Positions 9,899 through 18,708 of a stretch of 64,000 nucleotides of DNA are shown piece after piece (position 1 is the stretch's first letter; each line of letters begins with the position of its first letter). The notes under the pieces were generated by a model. It did not search any database and had not been told where the DNA came from. It saw only the letters and a list, made by a program, of their open reading frames with translations. Source of the DNA: Janthinobacterium sp. 64 (GTDB lineage: Bacteria > Pseudomonadota > Gammaproteobacteria > Burkholderiales > Burkholderiaceae_D); assembly GCF_002813325.1 (NCBI RefSeq), contig NZ_PHUG01000001.1:3224001-3288000 (forward strand). The letters are read 5' to 3'. The translations under genes were made by a program, and so were the position numbers.

Positions 9899-10204
9899 AT
9901 CCGGCTACCTAAAATATCCTGCACCTGGAATTCCTGACGATGTCTTCAGAAAATCAATGAGCTTGGGGGGCGTGAATAAAACGAAAAAAGGCCAACCGAC
10001 GGGCATCTCGCAATACCACGTATCAGTTCGCCACTAAACTCGGCACTTCCGGGCAGTTGAGCGTTGCTTAAGCATGCCCCAGGAATGTATGTCGCGGAAT
10101 TTTAACATTATTTTCTTGTAGCAAATGCTTAACTTGTTTCCCTTGCGCTACACCTGTCGGTGCGGCGCAAACGCCGCCTGCGGCTTCGCAGCACGCTTCT
10201 ATAC
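9899..10204. other. Intergenic region upstream of the polysaccharide genes
   Basis: About 306 bp with no convincing gene. It must hold the promoter of the minus-strand polysaccharide run and the 3' end of the DUF4197 transcript. Apart from the two hairpins at 10162-10191 I see no strong -35/-10 pair and no full ops element (GGCGGTAG) on the minus strand. Confidence 0.5.
10162..10191 (-). terminator. Tandem hairpins after the DUF4197 gene
   Basis: Two perfect small stems lie back to back: GCGGCG-caaa-CGCCGC (10162-10177) and CTGCG-gctt-CGCAG (10178-10191). They begin 14 bp after the stop of the minus-strand DUF4197 gene. No T-run follows on that strand, so this may be a transcript-end stabiliser or a Rho-type stop rather than a classical intrinsic terminator. 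Confidence 0.35.
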
Positions 10205-10909
10205 TCACTTCAAACTGCCAAATACCTTGCCGATAATCTTGCTGCCATACGCGAGCGGATTACTGCGGATGGCTTTCTCTTCCTCGCCTATCATCAGATA
10301 CAGGCCGTCAAGCGCCCGGTCCGTGACATAGCCTTCCACCGTCGATTGTTGCTGCGGCACCAGTCCCGTCTTGCCGATCTGGCTCATGGTGCTGTTGTAT
10401 TTGCCGGCCAGGCCGGAACGGTCGGTCACGGATTTCACGATGGGCAGGAATTTGACGGCCAGCGGCGCCGAGGTCTTCTGACGGAAGAAATCCGTGACAG
10501 AAGTATCGCCACCGGACAGGATATTTTTCGCATCGGTCACGCTCATCGACTTCACCGCATCGATCAGCAAGGGCTTGGCCATGGGCACGGCCGATTCGGC
10601 GGCACGGTTCATCGCTACCACCAGATCGTCCAGTTGCTGGCCGCGGCCCGTCATTTTCAGCAAAGGCTGGGCTTGCTCCAGGATGCCTGGCAGCTTGATT
10701 TTGACCTTGTCATTGTTCAGGAAACCATTCTCGACGCCCAGTTTCGATACGGCGGCAGCGGAACCGGCTTGCAGCGCCGCTTTCAAGCCATTGCTGGCAT
10801 CCTGGTTGCTGAGGGCATCGAGGGGACTGGCGACGCCTGCGCCGGACGACAGCAGCGCCAGCACGCACAGGATAGCGGCCGGACGGCCAGGGAAAGGGTT
10901 CAGGCGCAT
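10205..10909 (-). CDS. DUF4197 domain-containing exported protein
   Basis: 234 residues. A signal peptide is visible (MRLNPFPGRPAAILCVLALLSSG, cleavage near GVASPLD). The rest matches the DUF4197 layout: GLKAALQAGSAAAVSKLG, GFLNNDKVKIKLPG, a helical middle, and VTDRALDGLYLMIGEEEKAIR near the C-terminus, followed by RSNPLAYGSKIIGKVFG. The family is periplasmic and of unknown function. The gene stands alone, 181 bp from the Sel1 gene upstream and followed by two hairpins, so it is probably monocistronic. Confidence 0.88.
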   Translation of the reverse strand: MRLNPFPGRPAAILCVLALLSSGAGVASPLDALSNQDASNGLKAALQAGSAAAVSKLGVENGFLNNDKVKIKLPGILEQAQPLLKMTGRGQQLDDLVVAMNRAAESAVPMAKPLLIDAVKSMSVTDAKNILSGGDTSVTDFFRQKTSAPLAVKFLPIVKSVTDRSGLAGKYNSTMSQIGKTGLVPQQQSTVEGYVTDRALDGLYLMIGEEEKAIRSNPLAYGSKIIGKVFGSLK

Positions 10910-11090
10910 GGTTTTCCTTTTCTAAAGACTATACAGACCACCTTCTGCTGGAACATTAGCACATCAAAACTGCAAATACTGCAGCAATTTGTTGTGTCCG
11001 GGGCAAACAAGGGGGGCCGCAGATGGCGGAGGGAAAGGACTATACAGCACCTGCTGTTGTATCCGCGCACGCTAACGCCGGCGGCGCAGC

Positions 11091-12701
11091 TCAGCCGGCT
11101 ATCGCCTCCAGATGTTCGCGCACCCGCGCCAGATCTGTCTCGCGCATGCGCGCCGCTGTCTGGCGCAAGGATTTTTCCGCACCGGCCACGCCGGCCGCCA
11201 CGGCCATCGACAGCCAGATATACGCCTGCTGCAAATCGAGCGGGCCACCCTGGCCGCTGGCCGCCATCAAGCCCAGGTTCATTTGCGCCCGTGCATGACC
11301 CTGGCGCGCGGCCAGCGCGTACCAGTCCCAGGCGGCAGCATAATCCTGCGGCACATCCTGGCCATTGTCGTGCCGCAGGCCCAGCGCAAACTGGGCCAGG
11401 CTGTGGCCCTGCGCGGCGGCGCGGCAATAGCAGACACAGGCCTGCTGGCTGTCTGGCGCCGGGCCATCGTCGCGGTCGTGCAAGACGCCCTGCATGTATT
11501 GCGCCGGCGCGTAATCCTGCTCGGCAGCGCGGCGATACCACTCCAGCGCCAGCGACAGATCCTGCGGCACGCCCTGGCCATGTTCATAACGCAGGCCCAG
11601 GTCGAACTGCGCCCGCACATGTCCCTGGTCGGCCGCCTTGCGGTACCAGAAGATGGCTTCCTGCGCGTCGGCAGGCATGCCCTGTCCATGCTCATGCAGC
11701 AGCCCCAGCTGATACTGCGCTGCGGGAAAACCCTGCGCGGCCGCCTGGCGATAGAACACCTGCGCGCGGGTATAGTCCTGCGCGCCATGTTCATGGTGCA
11801 GGCCCAGGTTGTGCTGGGCCGCCGCGTGCCCCTGCCCTGCCGCCTTCACGTACCACGCCAGCGCCGCCTGTTTATCGCAGGGCACGCCCTGGCCATTGTC
11901 ATAGATCAGGCCCAGGTTGAACTGCGAACTGGCGTGGCCCTGCTCCGCCGCGCGCCGGTACCAGCTGATCGCCTGCCCGCTGTCCTGCGGCAGCACGTCG
12001 CCGTTTTCATAGCGCAGCGCCAGGTTGAACTGGGCCGGCGCATAGCCCTGCTCGGCCGCCTTGCGCATCCAGGCGCTCGCCTGCTGGCGGTCCTGCCGTA
12101 CGCCCTGGCCATTGTCGTAGCGCAGGCCCAGGTTGAACTGGGCGCGCGCATAGCCCTGTTCGGCCGCCTTGCGATACCAGGCGACGGCTTGCACGAAATC
12201 CTGCGGCACGCCCTTGCCATTGTCATACATCATGCCCAGATTGTTTTGCGCGCCCGCGTCGCCCTGCTCGGCCGCGCGGCTGAACCACAGCATGGCTTGC
12301 CCGCTATCTTGCGCCAGCCCCTGCCCCTTGGCATACAGCCAGCCCAGGTTGTACTGCGCCGCCGCGTAACCCTGCTCGGCCGCCTGCCGGTACCAGTGCG
12401 CGGCCTGCACAAAATCCTGCGCTACGCCCTGCCCTTTCTGGCACATCACGCCCAGGTTGTATTGCGCCTGTTCGAGCCCCTGCGCGGCAGCCAGGCCATA
12501 CCAGTGCAGCGCCAGCGCATAGCTTTGTTCGATACCCTGGCCGTTGAAATACATGAAGCCCAGGCCGTGCTGGGCATGCGCATTGCCCTTCTCGGCCAGG
12601 CCTTTCAGGCGCAAATAATCAGCTGTGTAATGCGCAGCTGTGTAATGCGCAACCGTGGAATGCGCGGCCGTGGAGCGGGGAGCGGCAGGCGGCACGGTCA
12701 A
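11091..12701 (-). CDS. Sel1-repeat (SLR) protein
   Basis: 536 residues made almost entirely of about fourteen 36-residue Sel1 repeats with the consensus AxxWYRKAAEQGxAxAQFNLG followed by xxYxxGQGVxQD. Such alpha-solenoids act as protein-protein scaffolds. No signal peptide is seen, so it may be cytoplasmic. The annotated start is TTG at 12701, overlapping the stop of the response-regulator gene by 4 bp, which indicates translational coupling; a GTG two codons later (12695) is an alternative. The N-terminal residues 8-27 come from a 15-bp tandem repeat and are probably not part of the fold. Confidence 0.88.
   Translation of the reverse strand: MTVPPAAPRSTAAHSTVAHYTAAHYTADYLRLKGLAEKGNAHAQHGLGFMYFNGQGIEQSYALALHWYGLAAAQGLEQAQYNLGVMCQKGQGVAQDFVQAAHWYRQAAEQGYAAAQYNLGWLYAKGQGLAQDSGQAMLWFSRAAEQGDAGAQNNLGMMYDNGKGVPQDFVQAVAWYRKAAEQGYARAQFNLGLRYDNGQGVRQDRQQASAWMRKAAEQGYAPAQFNLALRYENGDVLPQDSGQAISWYRRAAEQGHASSQFNLGLIYDNGQGVPCDKQAALAWYVKAAGQGHAAAQHNLGLHHEHGAQDYTRAQVFYRQAAAQGFPAAQYQLGLLHEHGQGMPADAQEAIFWYRKAADQGHVRAQFDLGLRYEHGQGVPQDLSLALEWYRRAAEQDYAPAQYMQGVLHDRDDGPAPDSQQACVCYCRAAAQGHSLAQFALGLRHDNGQDVPQDYAAAWDWYALAARQGHARAQMNLGLMAASGQGGPLDLQQAYIWLSMAVAAGVAGAEKSLRQTAARMRETDLARVREHLEAIAG
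12621..12680. repeat. 15-bp tandem repeat, about four units
   Basis: AGCTGTGTAATGCGC occurs twice exactly (12621-12635, 12636-12650), followed by two degenerate units, AACCGTGGAATGCGC (12651-12665) and GGCCGTGGAGCGGGG (12666-12680). It lies in frame in the 5' end of the Sel1-repeat gene and encodes a five-residue repeat of the type A-H-Y-T-A. Confidence 0.85.
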
Positions 12702-14902
12702 GCCTCGATGGCCAGCGTCTGCGACAGCGCGGGGGCGGCATCGGCGATCAGGCGGTTCTGCTCCTGCAGCACGCCGATGAAGCTGCCCAGCGAAATGGGC
12801 CGGTGGTACAGATAGCCCTGCATCGTGGTGCAGCCCTTGTCCTGCAGGTAGCGCGCCTGGCCTTCCGTTTCCACGCCCTCAGCGATCAGGTGCAGGCCCA
12901 GGCCGCGCGCAATCGAGATGATGGCGAGGATCACGGGATAGTGTCCGTGCTCGTCGTGGATTTCCTTCACAAACGACTGGTCGATCTTGATCGTGTGGAT
13001 GGGGAAGCGGTGCAGGTACGACAGCGAGGAGTAGCCGGTGCCGAAATCGTCGATGGCGACCGACACGCCCAGCTGGCACAGCTTGTTCAACTGCTCGATC
13101 GCATATTGCGGATTGCGGATGCAGATGTTTTCCGTGATTTCCACTTCGATCTTTTCCGGCGCGATGCCGTAGCGCGTCAGCGCACCGCGCATCTTTTCGA
13201 AAAAGTCGCCCCGGTCCAGGTATTGCGGCGACAAATTGAGCGACAGGCGCACGGCTTCGCCGCCGGCCGCGTTCCACTGCACCAGGTCGCGGCACAGGGC
13301 GCCCAGCATCCAGTCCGAGATCGGCAGCATCAAGCCGTTTTCCTCGGCGAACGGCAAAAATTCGCCGGCCGTCAGCAAACCGCGCTGCGGGTGGTTCCAG
13401 CGCATCAGGCCTTCGGCGCCGACGATGCGGCCCGTCATCACGTCCACCTGCGGCTGGTAATACATCTCCAGCTGGTTCAGCTCCAGGGCCTTGCGCAGGC
13501 TTTGCTCGAGCGCGATCTTCTGGTGCGACACGTCAAGCATGGACTCGTGATAAAAACTGTGGCCGTTCTTGCCCAGCGCCTTGACCTGGTACATGGCGAT
13601 GTCGGCATGGCGCAGCAGCTCGTCGATGGTCTCGCCGTCACCCGGATAGATGGCGATGCCGATCGAGGCCGAAATATGCACCTGGTTGCCATCGAGGTCG
13701 AAGGGCTGGTGCAGGCATTCGAGGAATTTGTCGGCGATCAGGCGCGCATCCTGGCGGTCGCGCAGTTCCGGCAGCACGATGGTGAATTCATCGCCGCCCT
13801 GGCGCGCCAGGGTATCGCCGCGGCGCAAACAATCCTTCAGGCGCAGCGCCACCTGCTGCAGCAATTCGTCGCCCTTCACGTGGCCCAGGGTATCGTTGAC
13901 CAGTTTGAAGCGATCGAGGTCGATGAACATCACGGCCAGCTCCGTCAGCTTGCGCCGCGCCTGGATCACGGCCAGGCCCAGGCGATCCTTGAACAGCATG
14001 CGGTTCGGCAGGTCCGTCAGGATGTCGTGATAGGCCTGGTAAGAGATCACTTCCTCGGCCCGTTTGCGGTCAGTGATGTCGCGCGCCACGCCATACGTGC
14101 CGAAATATTCCTGCTTCCTGGCGTCGTGACCGAGGCCGTGCATGCCGATCGAATTGAGCGGAACCGTCATCAGCGTGTTGTTGAAGGTACGGTCGCTGCC
14201 GCTGCCGCTATGGCACTTCAGGCGCAATTCCACATTGCGCGAGGCGCGCTCGTCGAGGCGGCGCTCATTGAAGGCATACCGCGCCCGCTCCTGGTCTTCA
14301 TCGTGCACGAGGATGGAATAATGGCTGCCGATCAGCTCTTCGCGGCTAAAGCCCAGCAACTGCTGCACCCGGTCGTTGATGAAGGTGATGCGGCCTTCGT
14401 GGTTCAGGGTATAGATGATGTCGGGCGAGCTGTCGACCAGGTAGCGGTACATCTTTTCCGAGTTTTCCAGCTGCAGCGCGATGCGCTCGTTTTCCAGCGC
14501 CAGCTTGCGCTTTTGCAGCGCGTTCTCCACCGTCTTGAGCAGCTCCTCGCGGCTGTAGGGCTTGCGCAGATAATCGTAGGCGCCGCGCTTCAGGGCGCCG
14601 ATGGCCGCCTCGATGCCGACGTCGCCGCTCATGACGATGACGTCGCCCTCGATGCCGCGCCGGTTGATGTGGTCCATGATTTCATGGCCGCTCATGTCGG
14701 GCAGGCGCAAGTCGAGCAGGATCAGGTCGAAGCGCAGTTTCGACAACTGCGCCAGCGCCTCGCTGCCGCAGGTGGCCGTGTACAGCTGGTAGCCGCGGTC
14801 CTTCAGCAATTCGTGGAGGGAAGCGAGCAGGCGGGGCTCATCGTCGACCAGCAGGATGCGCGGGCTGTTTTCCAGGTCAAATGGAATGGCGGAGGAGTTC
14901 AT
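12698..14902 (-). CDS. Response regulator with REC-PAS-GGDEF-EAL domains
   Basis: 734 residues. The REC domain (about 14-130) has D20/D21 and the phospho-acceptor D64 in LILLDLRLPD. A PAS domain follows (about 150-280; SPDIIYTLNHEGRITFIND). The GGDEF domain has an intact GGDEF motif at 369-373, preceded five residues upstream by an RxxD inhibitory site (R360-D363). The EAL domain has EGL (497-499), DDFGTGYSSLSYL and EGVETE, so both halves look catalytically competent. It should make and/or degrade cyclic di-GMP under control of phosphorylation. It lies 5 bp downstream of the HDOD kinase, its likely partner, and overlaps the Sel1 gene. Confidence 0.93.
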   Translation of the reverse strand: MNSSAIPFDLENSPRILLVDDEPRLLASLHELLKDRGYQLYTATCGSEALAQLSKLRFDLILLDLRLPDMSGHEIMDHINRRGIEGDVIVMSGDVGIEAAIGALKRGAYDYLRKPYSREELLKTVENALQKRKLALENERIALQLENSEKMYRYLVDSSPDIIYTLNHEGRITFINDRVQQLLGFSREELIGSHYSILVHDEDQERARYAFNERRLDERASRNVELRLKCHSGSGSDRTFNNTLMTVPLNSIGMHGLGHDARKQEYFGTYGVARDITDRKRAEEVISYQAYHDILTDLPNRMLFKDRLGLAVIQARRKLTELAVMFIDLDRFKLVNDTLGHVKGDELLQQVALRLKDCLRRGDTLARQGGDEFTIVLPELRDRQDARLIADKFLECLHQPFDLDGNQVHISASIGIAIYPGDGETIDELLRHADIAMYQVKALGKNGHSFYHESMLDVSHQKIALEQSLRKALELNQLEMYYQPQVDVMTGRIVGAEGLMRWNHPQRGLLTAGEFLPFAEENGLMLPISDWMLGALCRDLVQWNAAGGEAVRLSLNLSPQYLDRGDFFEKMRGALTRYGIAPEKIEVEITENICIRNPQYAIEQLNKLCQLGVSVAIDDFGTGYSSLSYLHRFPIHTIKIDQSFVKEIHDEHGHYPVILAIISIARGLGLHLIAEGVETEGQARYLQDKGCTTMQGYLYHRPISLGSFIGVLQEQNRLIADAAPALSQTLAIEA

Positions 14903-14907
14903 GAACG

Positions 14908-17073
14908 TTACGAAGACAGGGCGGTATTGCCTGGCGCGGGCAGCGCGGCTGCAGCGCTCGCCGGCAAGGGAAGGGGCAGCAGAATTTCAAACGAGGTACC
15001 GGACTTGCTGCTGCGGCAGCCGATCACGCCATGCAGGCGCGTGACCAGGTCATGCACGATGGACAAGCCCAGGCCGTGATGCGCCCCTTCCTTGCTGCTG
15101 CGCACAGGGGAAAACAGATTGGCCAGCACTTCCGGCGCCAGGCCGGCGCCATTATCGCTGACGCACAGTTCCAGATACAGGCGGCGGTCGCGGTTGACGT
15201 GGCCACGGTTCGCCACTTCGATGCGCCCGCCATCGGGCAGGGCTTCGACGGCGTTTTTCAGCAGGTTGAGCAGGATTTGCTTGAGCATGCCGGCATCGGC
15301 CTCCACCTCGCATGGCGCCTCCTGCATGCGCGTGACCACTTCGATCTTCGGCGGCAGGAAGTCGGTGGCGCGGAACAATCGCAGCACGTCGTCGACCACG
15401 CGCGCGCAATCGGTCACGCCGCTGGCCACCACCGGCTGCAGATCGGCCAGGCCGCCGATCAACTGCCCGACCCTGTCGATCTCTTCGTTCAGGATGGCCA
15501 TCTCGCTGCTGACCGGCTCCTGTTTCTCCAGCTTGTGATCGAGCACGCTCAGATAGTTCTTGATGATCGACAGCGGGTTATTCACTTCATGCACGACGCG
15601 GCGCGAGGCGGCACGGTATTCCTCGGCCACGTGATCGAGCTGGCGCCGCGCCTGGCCGCGCGCGCCGATGGCCGTTTCCAGCGCCGTGGCGGCCTGGTTG
15701 GCATACGCGCGCAGGAAACCGTCGCGCTTCTGGCAAGCGGCAATCTGCCACGCCGCCACGCCGCCGATCAGCACCCCAAGGCTGCGCTGGCCCGCCACCA
15801 AAGGCACGCAGACCAGGCTATCGGTACCAAGAATGCGGAACAGCTGCTCCTCGACGATGCCCAGCGCCGGCATGTCGCGTTTTAAAAAGGCCAGCTGGCA
15901 CTCCAGCGCGGCGGCGGCCAGGGGCCCGCCCTTGGCCAGCGGGATCGAGAAGCCGGCCAGGCGCTGCTGATGTTCGCCCGCCGCCACGCCGACGAGCGCA
16001 TGGCCGGTGGGGTTTTGCAGCAGGATGACGGCGGTGTCGAAATCGAACAGGATGCGCGCCGAGCGCGTGATGGCCTCCAACAGGCTGCTCTCGCCCTGCT
16101 GGCGGGCGAAGGTCTGGCCCACTTCGGATACCAGCACCATATTGCGCACTTCGTCGGACAGGCGCTGCTGCACCGGATCGACGGCTGGCGGCGCATACGC
16201 GGGCGGGGTGGCGATATCGTCCGCGCCGGCCAGGTCGATGCCCAGGTGCTGAGCCGTCTGCTGCACCTGGCGCGCGACGCTGCCGGCCAGGTTTTCCAGT
16301 TCCTCCAGCTCCAGCGCGCAGAATTGCGCCGCCTGCGCAATCGATTCCGCATCGTCGGCATGGCAGCACAGCAGGTGCGCCAGGCGCACGATGCGGATCA
16401 AGGGATGACTGGCCTCCAGGCGCGCCAGCGGCTCATGGTGATACAGCACGCTGTCGGCCAGGAAGGAATCGAGCTGCCAGCGCTCGATCAGCCAGGCGCC
16501 CGCTTCGGCATGCGTGATCTGCAAGGTGCGCTGCTCCACCGCGCACAGGGCGGCATCGTCGCGCGCCGTGAAATTGAATGCGTATTCCTTCGGCGCCGTG
16601 GCCAGCAAGGCCAGGCGGCCCACGTTGTGCAGCAAGCCCGCCAGATACGCTTCCTCGGCGTGCGGATAGGCCATGGCCTTGGCCAGCGCGCGCGCCATGA
16701 CGGCGGCCGACAGCGAGCTTTTCCAGAAGGCGCGCAAATCCGTGCTGCCGGAATGGGGAAAGCTGTTAAAAGTCTGGAACACGGATTCGCTGATGACCAG
16801 GGTCTTGATCATGTCCGTGCCCAGCGACACGAGCGACTGTTCCAGGCTGACGACCTTGCCCTGGCGATGGTAGGCCGAGCTGTTGGCCACGCCCAGGATC
16901 TTGCTGCTCATGCCCGCATCCTTGGCGATCAGGGCGGCCAGCTCCGGCATGCCGGCATCGTCGGCCTGCAGGTGGGCGATCAGTTTGATGAGGATCTGCG
17001 GCATGGCCGGCAGGCGGGCAATCAGCAGGCGATTGCGAATATCTTGATCAGATTGTTGCATCGTATCAGGCAT
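14908..17073 (-). CDS. HDOD-GAF-histidine kinase hybrid
   Basis: 721 residues. The N-terminal HDOD domain (about 15-235: LPAMPQILIKLI, DAGMSSKILGVANSSAY, GLLHNVGRLAL) has the degenerate HD site typical of HDOD. A GAF-like domain follows (about 310-465). The kinase core has an H-box HEVNNPL with H495, an N-box NLLKNAVEALPDGG, then DNGAGLAPEVL and GLGLSIVHDLV. No transmembrane helix is visible, so it is a soluble sensor. Domain content suggests it autophosphorylates and passes phosphate to the REC-GGDEF-EAL protein encoded 5 bp downstream; that pairing is inference. Start: ATG at 17073, with a second ATG four codons in. Confidence 0.92.
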   Translation of the reverse strand: MPDTMQQSDQDIRNRLLIARLPAMPQILIKLIAHLQADDAGMPELAALIAKDAGMSSKILGVANSSAYHRQGKVVSLEQSLVSLGTDMIKTLVISESVFQTFNSFPHSGSTDLRAFWKSSLSAAVMARALAKAMAYPHAEEAYLAGLLHNVGRLALLATAPKEYAFNFTARDDAALCAVEQRTLQITHAEAGAWLIERWQLDSFLADSVLYHHEPLARLEASHPLIRIVRLAHLLCCHADDAESIAQAAQFCALELEELENLAGSVARQVQQTAQHLGIDLAGADDIATPPAYAPPAVDPVQQRLSDEVRNMVLVSEVGQTFARQQGESSLLEAITRSARILFDFDTAVILLQNPTGHALVGVAAGEHQQRLAGFSIPLAKGGPLAAAALECQLAFLKRDMPALGIVEEQLFRILGTDSLVCVPLVAGQRSLGVLIGGVAAWQIAACQKRDGFLRAYANQAATALETAIGARGQARRQLDHVAEEYRAASRRVVHEVNNPLSIIKNYLSVLDHKLEKQEPVSSEMAILNEEIDRVGQLIGGLADLQPVVASGVTDCARVVDDVLRLFRATDFLPPKIEVVTRMQEAPCEVEADAGMLKQILLNLLKNAVEALPDGGRIEVANRGHVNRDRRLYLELCVSDNGAGLAPEVLANLFSPVRSSKEGAHHGLGLSIVHDLVTRLHGVIGCRSSKSGTSFEILLPLPLPASAAAALPAPGNTALSS

Positions 17074-17190
17074 TGCCGGTTCGAAAAGGATGAGCGCTCA
17101 GCAGCAAAGCGCGGCCACGTCCAGAGCAATCCTCCACTCCTGTAGCCCAAAAACAAACTGCCTGAGAGGATGCCGGGGAAAAGTCATCTT

Positions 17191-17199
17191 ATCATAGCA
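17191..17199 (-). promoter_or_regulatory. Candidate extended -10 promoter of the kinase operon
   Basis: On the minus strand TGC-TATGAT (17199-17191) forms an extended -10 element in an AT-rich stretch about 120 bp upstream of the HDOD kinase start. A possible weak -35 (TTGCAA) lies slightly too close, at 14 bp. Assigned by eye only. Confidence 0.4.
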
Positions 17200-17262
17200 T
17201 CCCATATTAATTGCAATATAGAAAATTAAGTTGAAATAAATCCAGCGTTCTGTAGTGGAAAC

Positions 17263-18543
17263 TTATGCCTTGAAGGAACCCAGCAAACGGTGGCGGAAGC
17301 GCCGCGAAACCAGCCACATGGCCAGCGCCAGCGCTGTAAACGCCAGCTGGCCCGAGGCCAGCCACAGCACGGAACCGGACAGCAGGGGCGAGATCACGCC
17401 GGCCACCACGGCACCGAGCAAGGTGCTGGCGAACGACTGGCACGAGGCGACAGTGCCGCGGATATGCGGGAACAGGTCCAGCGCCAGCAGGGTCGCGCCC
17501 GGCCCCACCAGCGACATGCCGAAGGTGTAGAAGAACAGGGGCAGCACCGACCAGGGCAAGGATGGCGGCAGGAACAGGTGATACACGACGTTGACGCTGG
17601 CGGCGCACAGCAGGAAGGCAAAGCCGATGCCGATCTGGCGCGCGAACGTGACCCTGCCAGCGATGCGGTTGGCCGCCGCGGCACCCATGAAGATGCCGCT
17701 CACGCAGGGAATGAACAGCCAGGCGAATTGCGATGGCCCCAGGCCCAGCTGCTTGGGCAGCATTTCCGGCGCGGCCGTGATGAACAGGAACAGGCCCGCG
17801 AAATTGAGGGCGACGATGCCGGCCTTGATGTGGAACAGGGGCGAGCGCAGGATCTGGCCATAGCTCGACGCGAGAAAACGGGGATTGAAGGGCTGGCGCT
17901 TTTCCATCGGCAGGGTTTCGGGCAGGCGCCAGTAGCAGAACGCCAGCAGCACCACCGTGTACAAGGCGAGGAACAGGAAAATCGAGCGCCAGTCGAACCA
18001 GATGACGATCCAGCCGCCAAGAATCGGCGCCACGGCCGGGGCGATGGAAAAGATCATCGTCACCAGCGACAGCAACCGCGCCGCCGCCGCATCGGCATAC
18101 AGGTCGCGGATGATGGCGCGGCTGATCACCACCCCGGCGCCGGCCGACACGCCCTGCAGGATGCGGAAGAACCACAGGTAGTGCACCGTGTGCGCCGAGG
18201 CGCAGCCGAGCGAGCCGATGGCAAACATCAGCAGCGATACCAGCACCACGTTGCGCCGGCCAAAGGTGTCCGAGATCGCGCCATGCCACAGCACCATGCC
18301 GGCAAAGGCCAGCATGTAGAACGTCAGCGACTGCTGCACTTCCAGCGGCGAGGCCTGCAGCGAACCCTGGATCGCGCCAAACGCGGGCAGATAGGTGTCG
18401 ATCGACAAAGGCCCCAGCATCGACAAGCCCGCCAGCAGCATGGCCAGCGCACCGCGGCTCAGCGGCGCCATGTGGCTCGGGGTGGGAGGCGGAACGGGCG
18501 TGACCGGGTCGGGCGGCACACTTGCCGGAGGGATGGGAAACAT
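17263..18543 (-). CDS. Bcr/CflA family drug-resistance MFS transporter
   Basis: 426 residues with about 12 hydrophobic segments. The Bcr/CflA start LSMLGPLSIDTYLPAFGAI is clear, and the MFS motif A appears as GAISDTFGRRNV after helix 2. Such proton antiporters export chloramphenicol, bicyclomycin, sulfonamides or other small molecules; the substrate cannot be read from sequence. The first 24 residues are proline-rich and unlike the family, so translation may really start at the ATG of MAPLSRG, residue 25. It is a single gene between two non-coding stretches. Confidence 0.9.
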   Translation of the reverse strand: MFPIPPASVPPDPVTPVPPPTPSHMAPLSRGALAMLLAGLSMLGPLSIDTYLPAFGAIQGSLQASPLEVQQSLTFYMLAFAGMVLWHGAISDTFGRRNVVLVSLLMFAIGSLGCASAHTVHYLWFFRILQGVSAGAGVVISRAIIRDLYADAAAARLLSLVTMIFSIAPAVAPILGGWIVIWFDWRSIFLFLALYTVVLLAFCYWRLPETLPMEKRQPFNPRFLASSYGQILRSPLFHIKAGIVALNFAGLFLFITAAPEMLPKQLGLGPSQFAWLFIPCVSGIFMGAAAANRIAGRVTFARQIGIGFAFLLCAASVNVVYHLFLPPSLPWSVLPLFFYTFGMSLVGPGATLLALDLFPHIRGTVASCQSFASTLLGAVVAGVISPLLSGSVLWLASGQLAFTALALAMWLVSRRFRHRLLGSFKA

Positions 18544-18580
18544 GATGGATCCAGGGTGACACGTTCGGCTTTCTCAGCTG

Positions 18581-18708
18581 CCAAAATATCTGAGAAAACC
18601 GTAGCGAGCGGAAGTGAATTGTGGCCGAGAGCGCAACCGTACTTTAGTACGGTGAGCACCGCAGGCCGCAAGTCACGACGCGCAGTAGGTTTAATCAGAT
18701 ATTTTTGG
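18581..18708. repeat. Palindromic interspersed element, about 128 bp
   Basis: The ends are inverted: CCAAAATATCTGA (18581-18593) against TCAGATATTTTTGG (18695-18708). AAAACC/GGTTT lie just inside. The centre is an almost perfect palindrome, ACCGTACT-tt-AGTACGGT (18636-18653), flanked by GGCC pairs. The right end overlaps the last codons and stop of the neighbouring methyltransferase gene. It looks like a short non-autonomous or REP-type repeat. Confidence 0.6.

Noticed and set aside
9899-9960. ops-like AGGTAG on the minus strand upstream of the polysaccharide genes
   Set aside because: The full GGCGGTAG core is absent, so I do not call an RfaH recruitment site.
12803-15079. 758-codon plus-strand open frame across the kinase/regulator operon
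   Set aside because: Antisense shadow of REC-PAS-GGDEF-EAL gene; the composition is typical of such shadows.
17207-18562. 451-codon alternative frame in the Bcr/CflA region
   Set aside because: Different frame on the same strand; only the 17263-18543 frame gives MFS helices and motif A.
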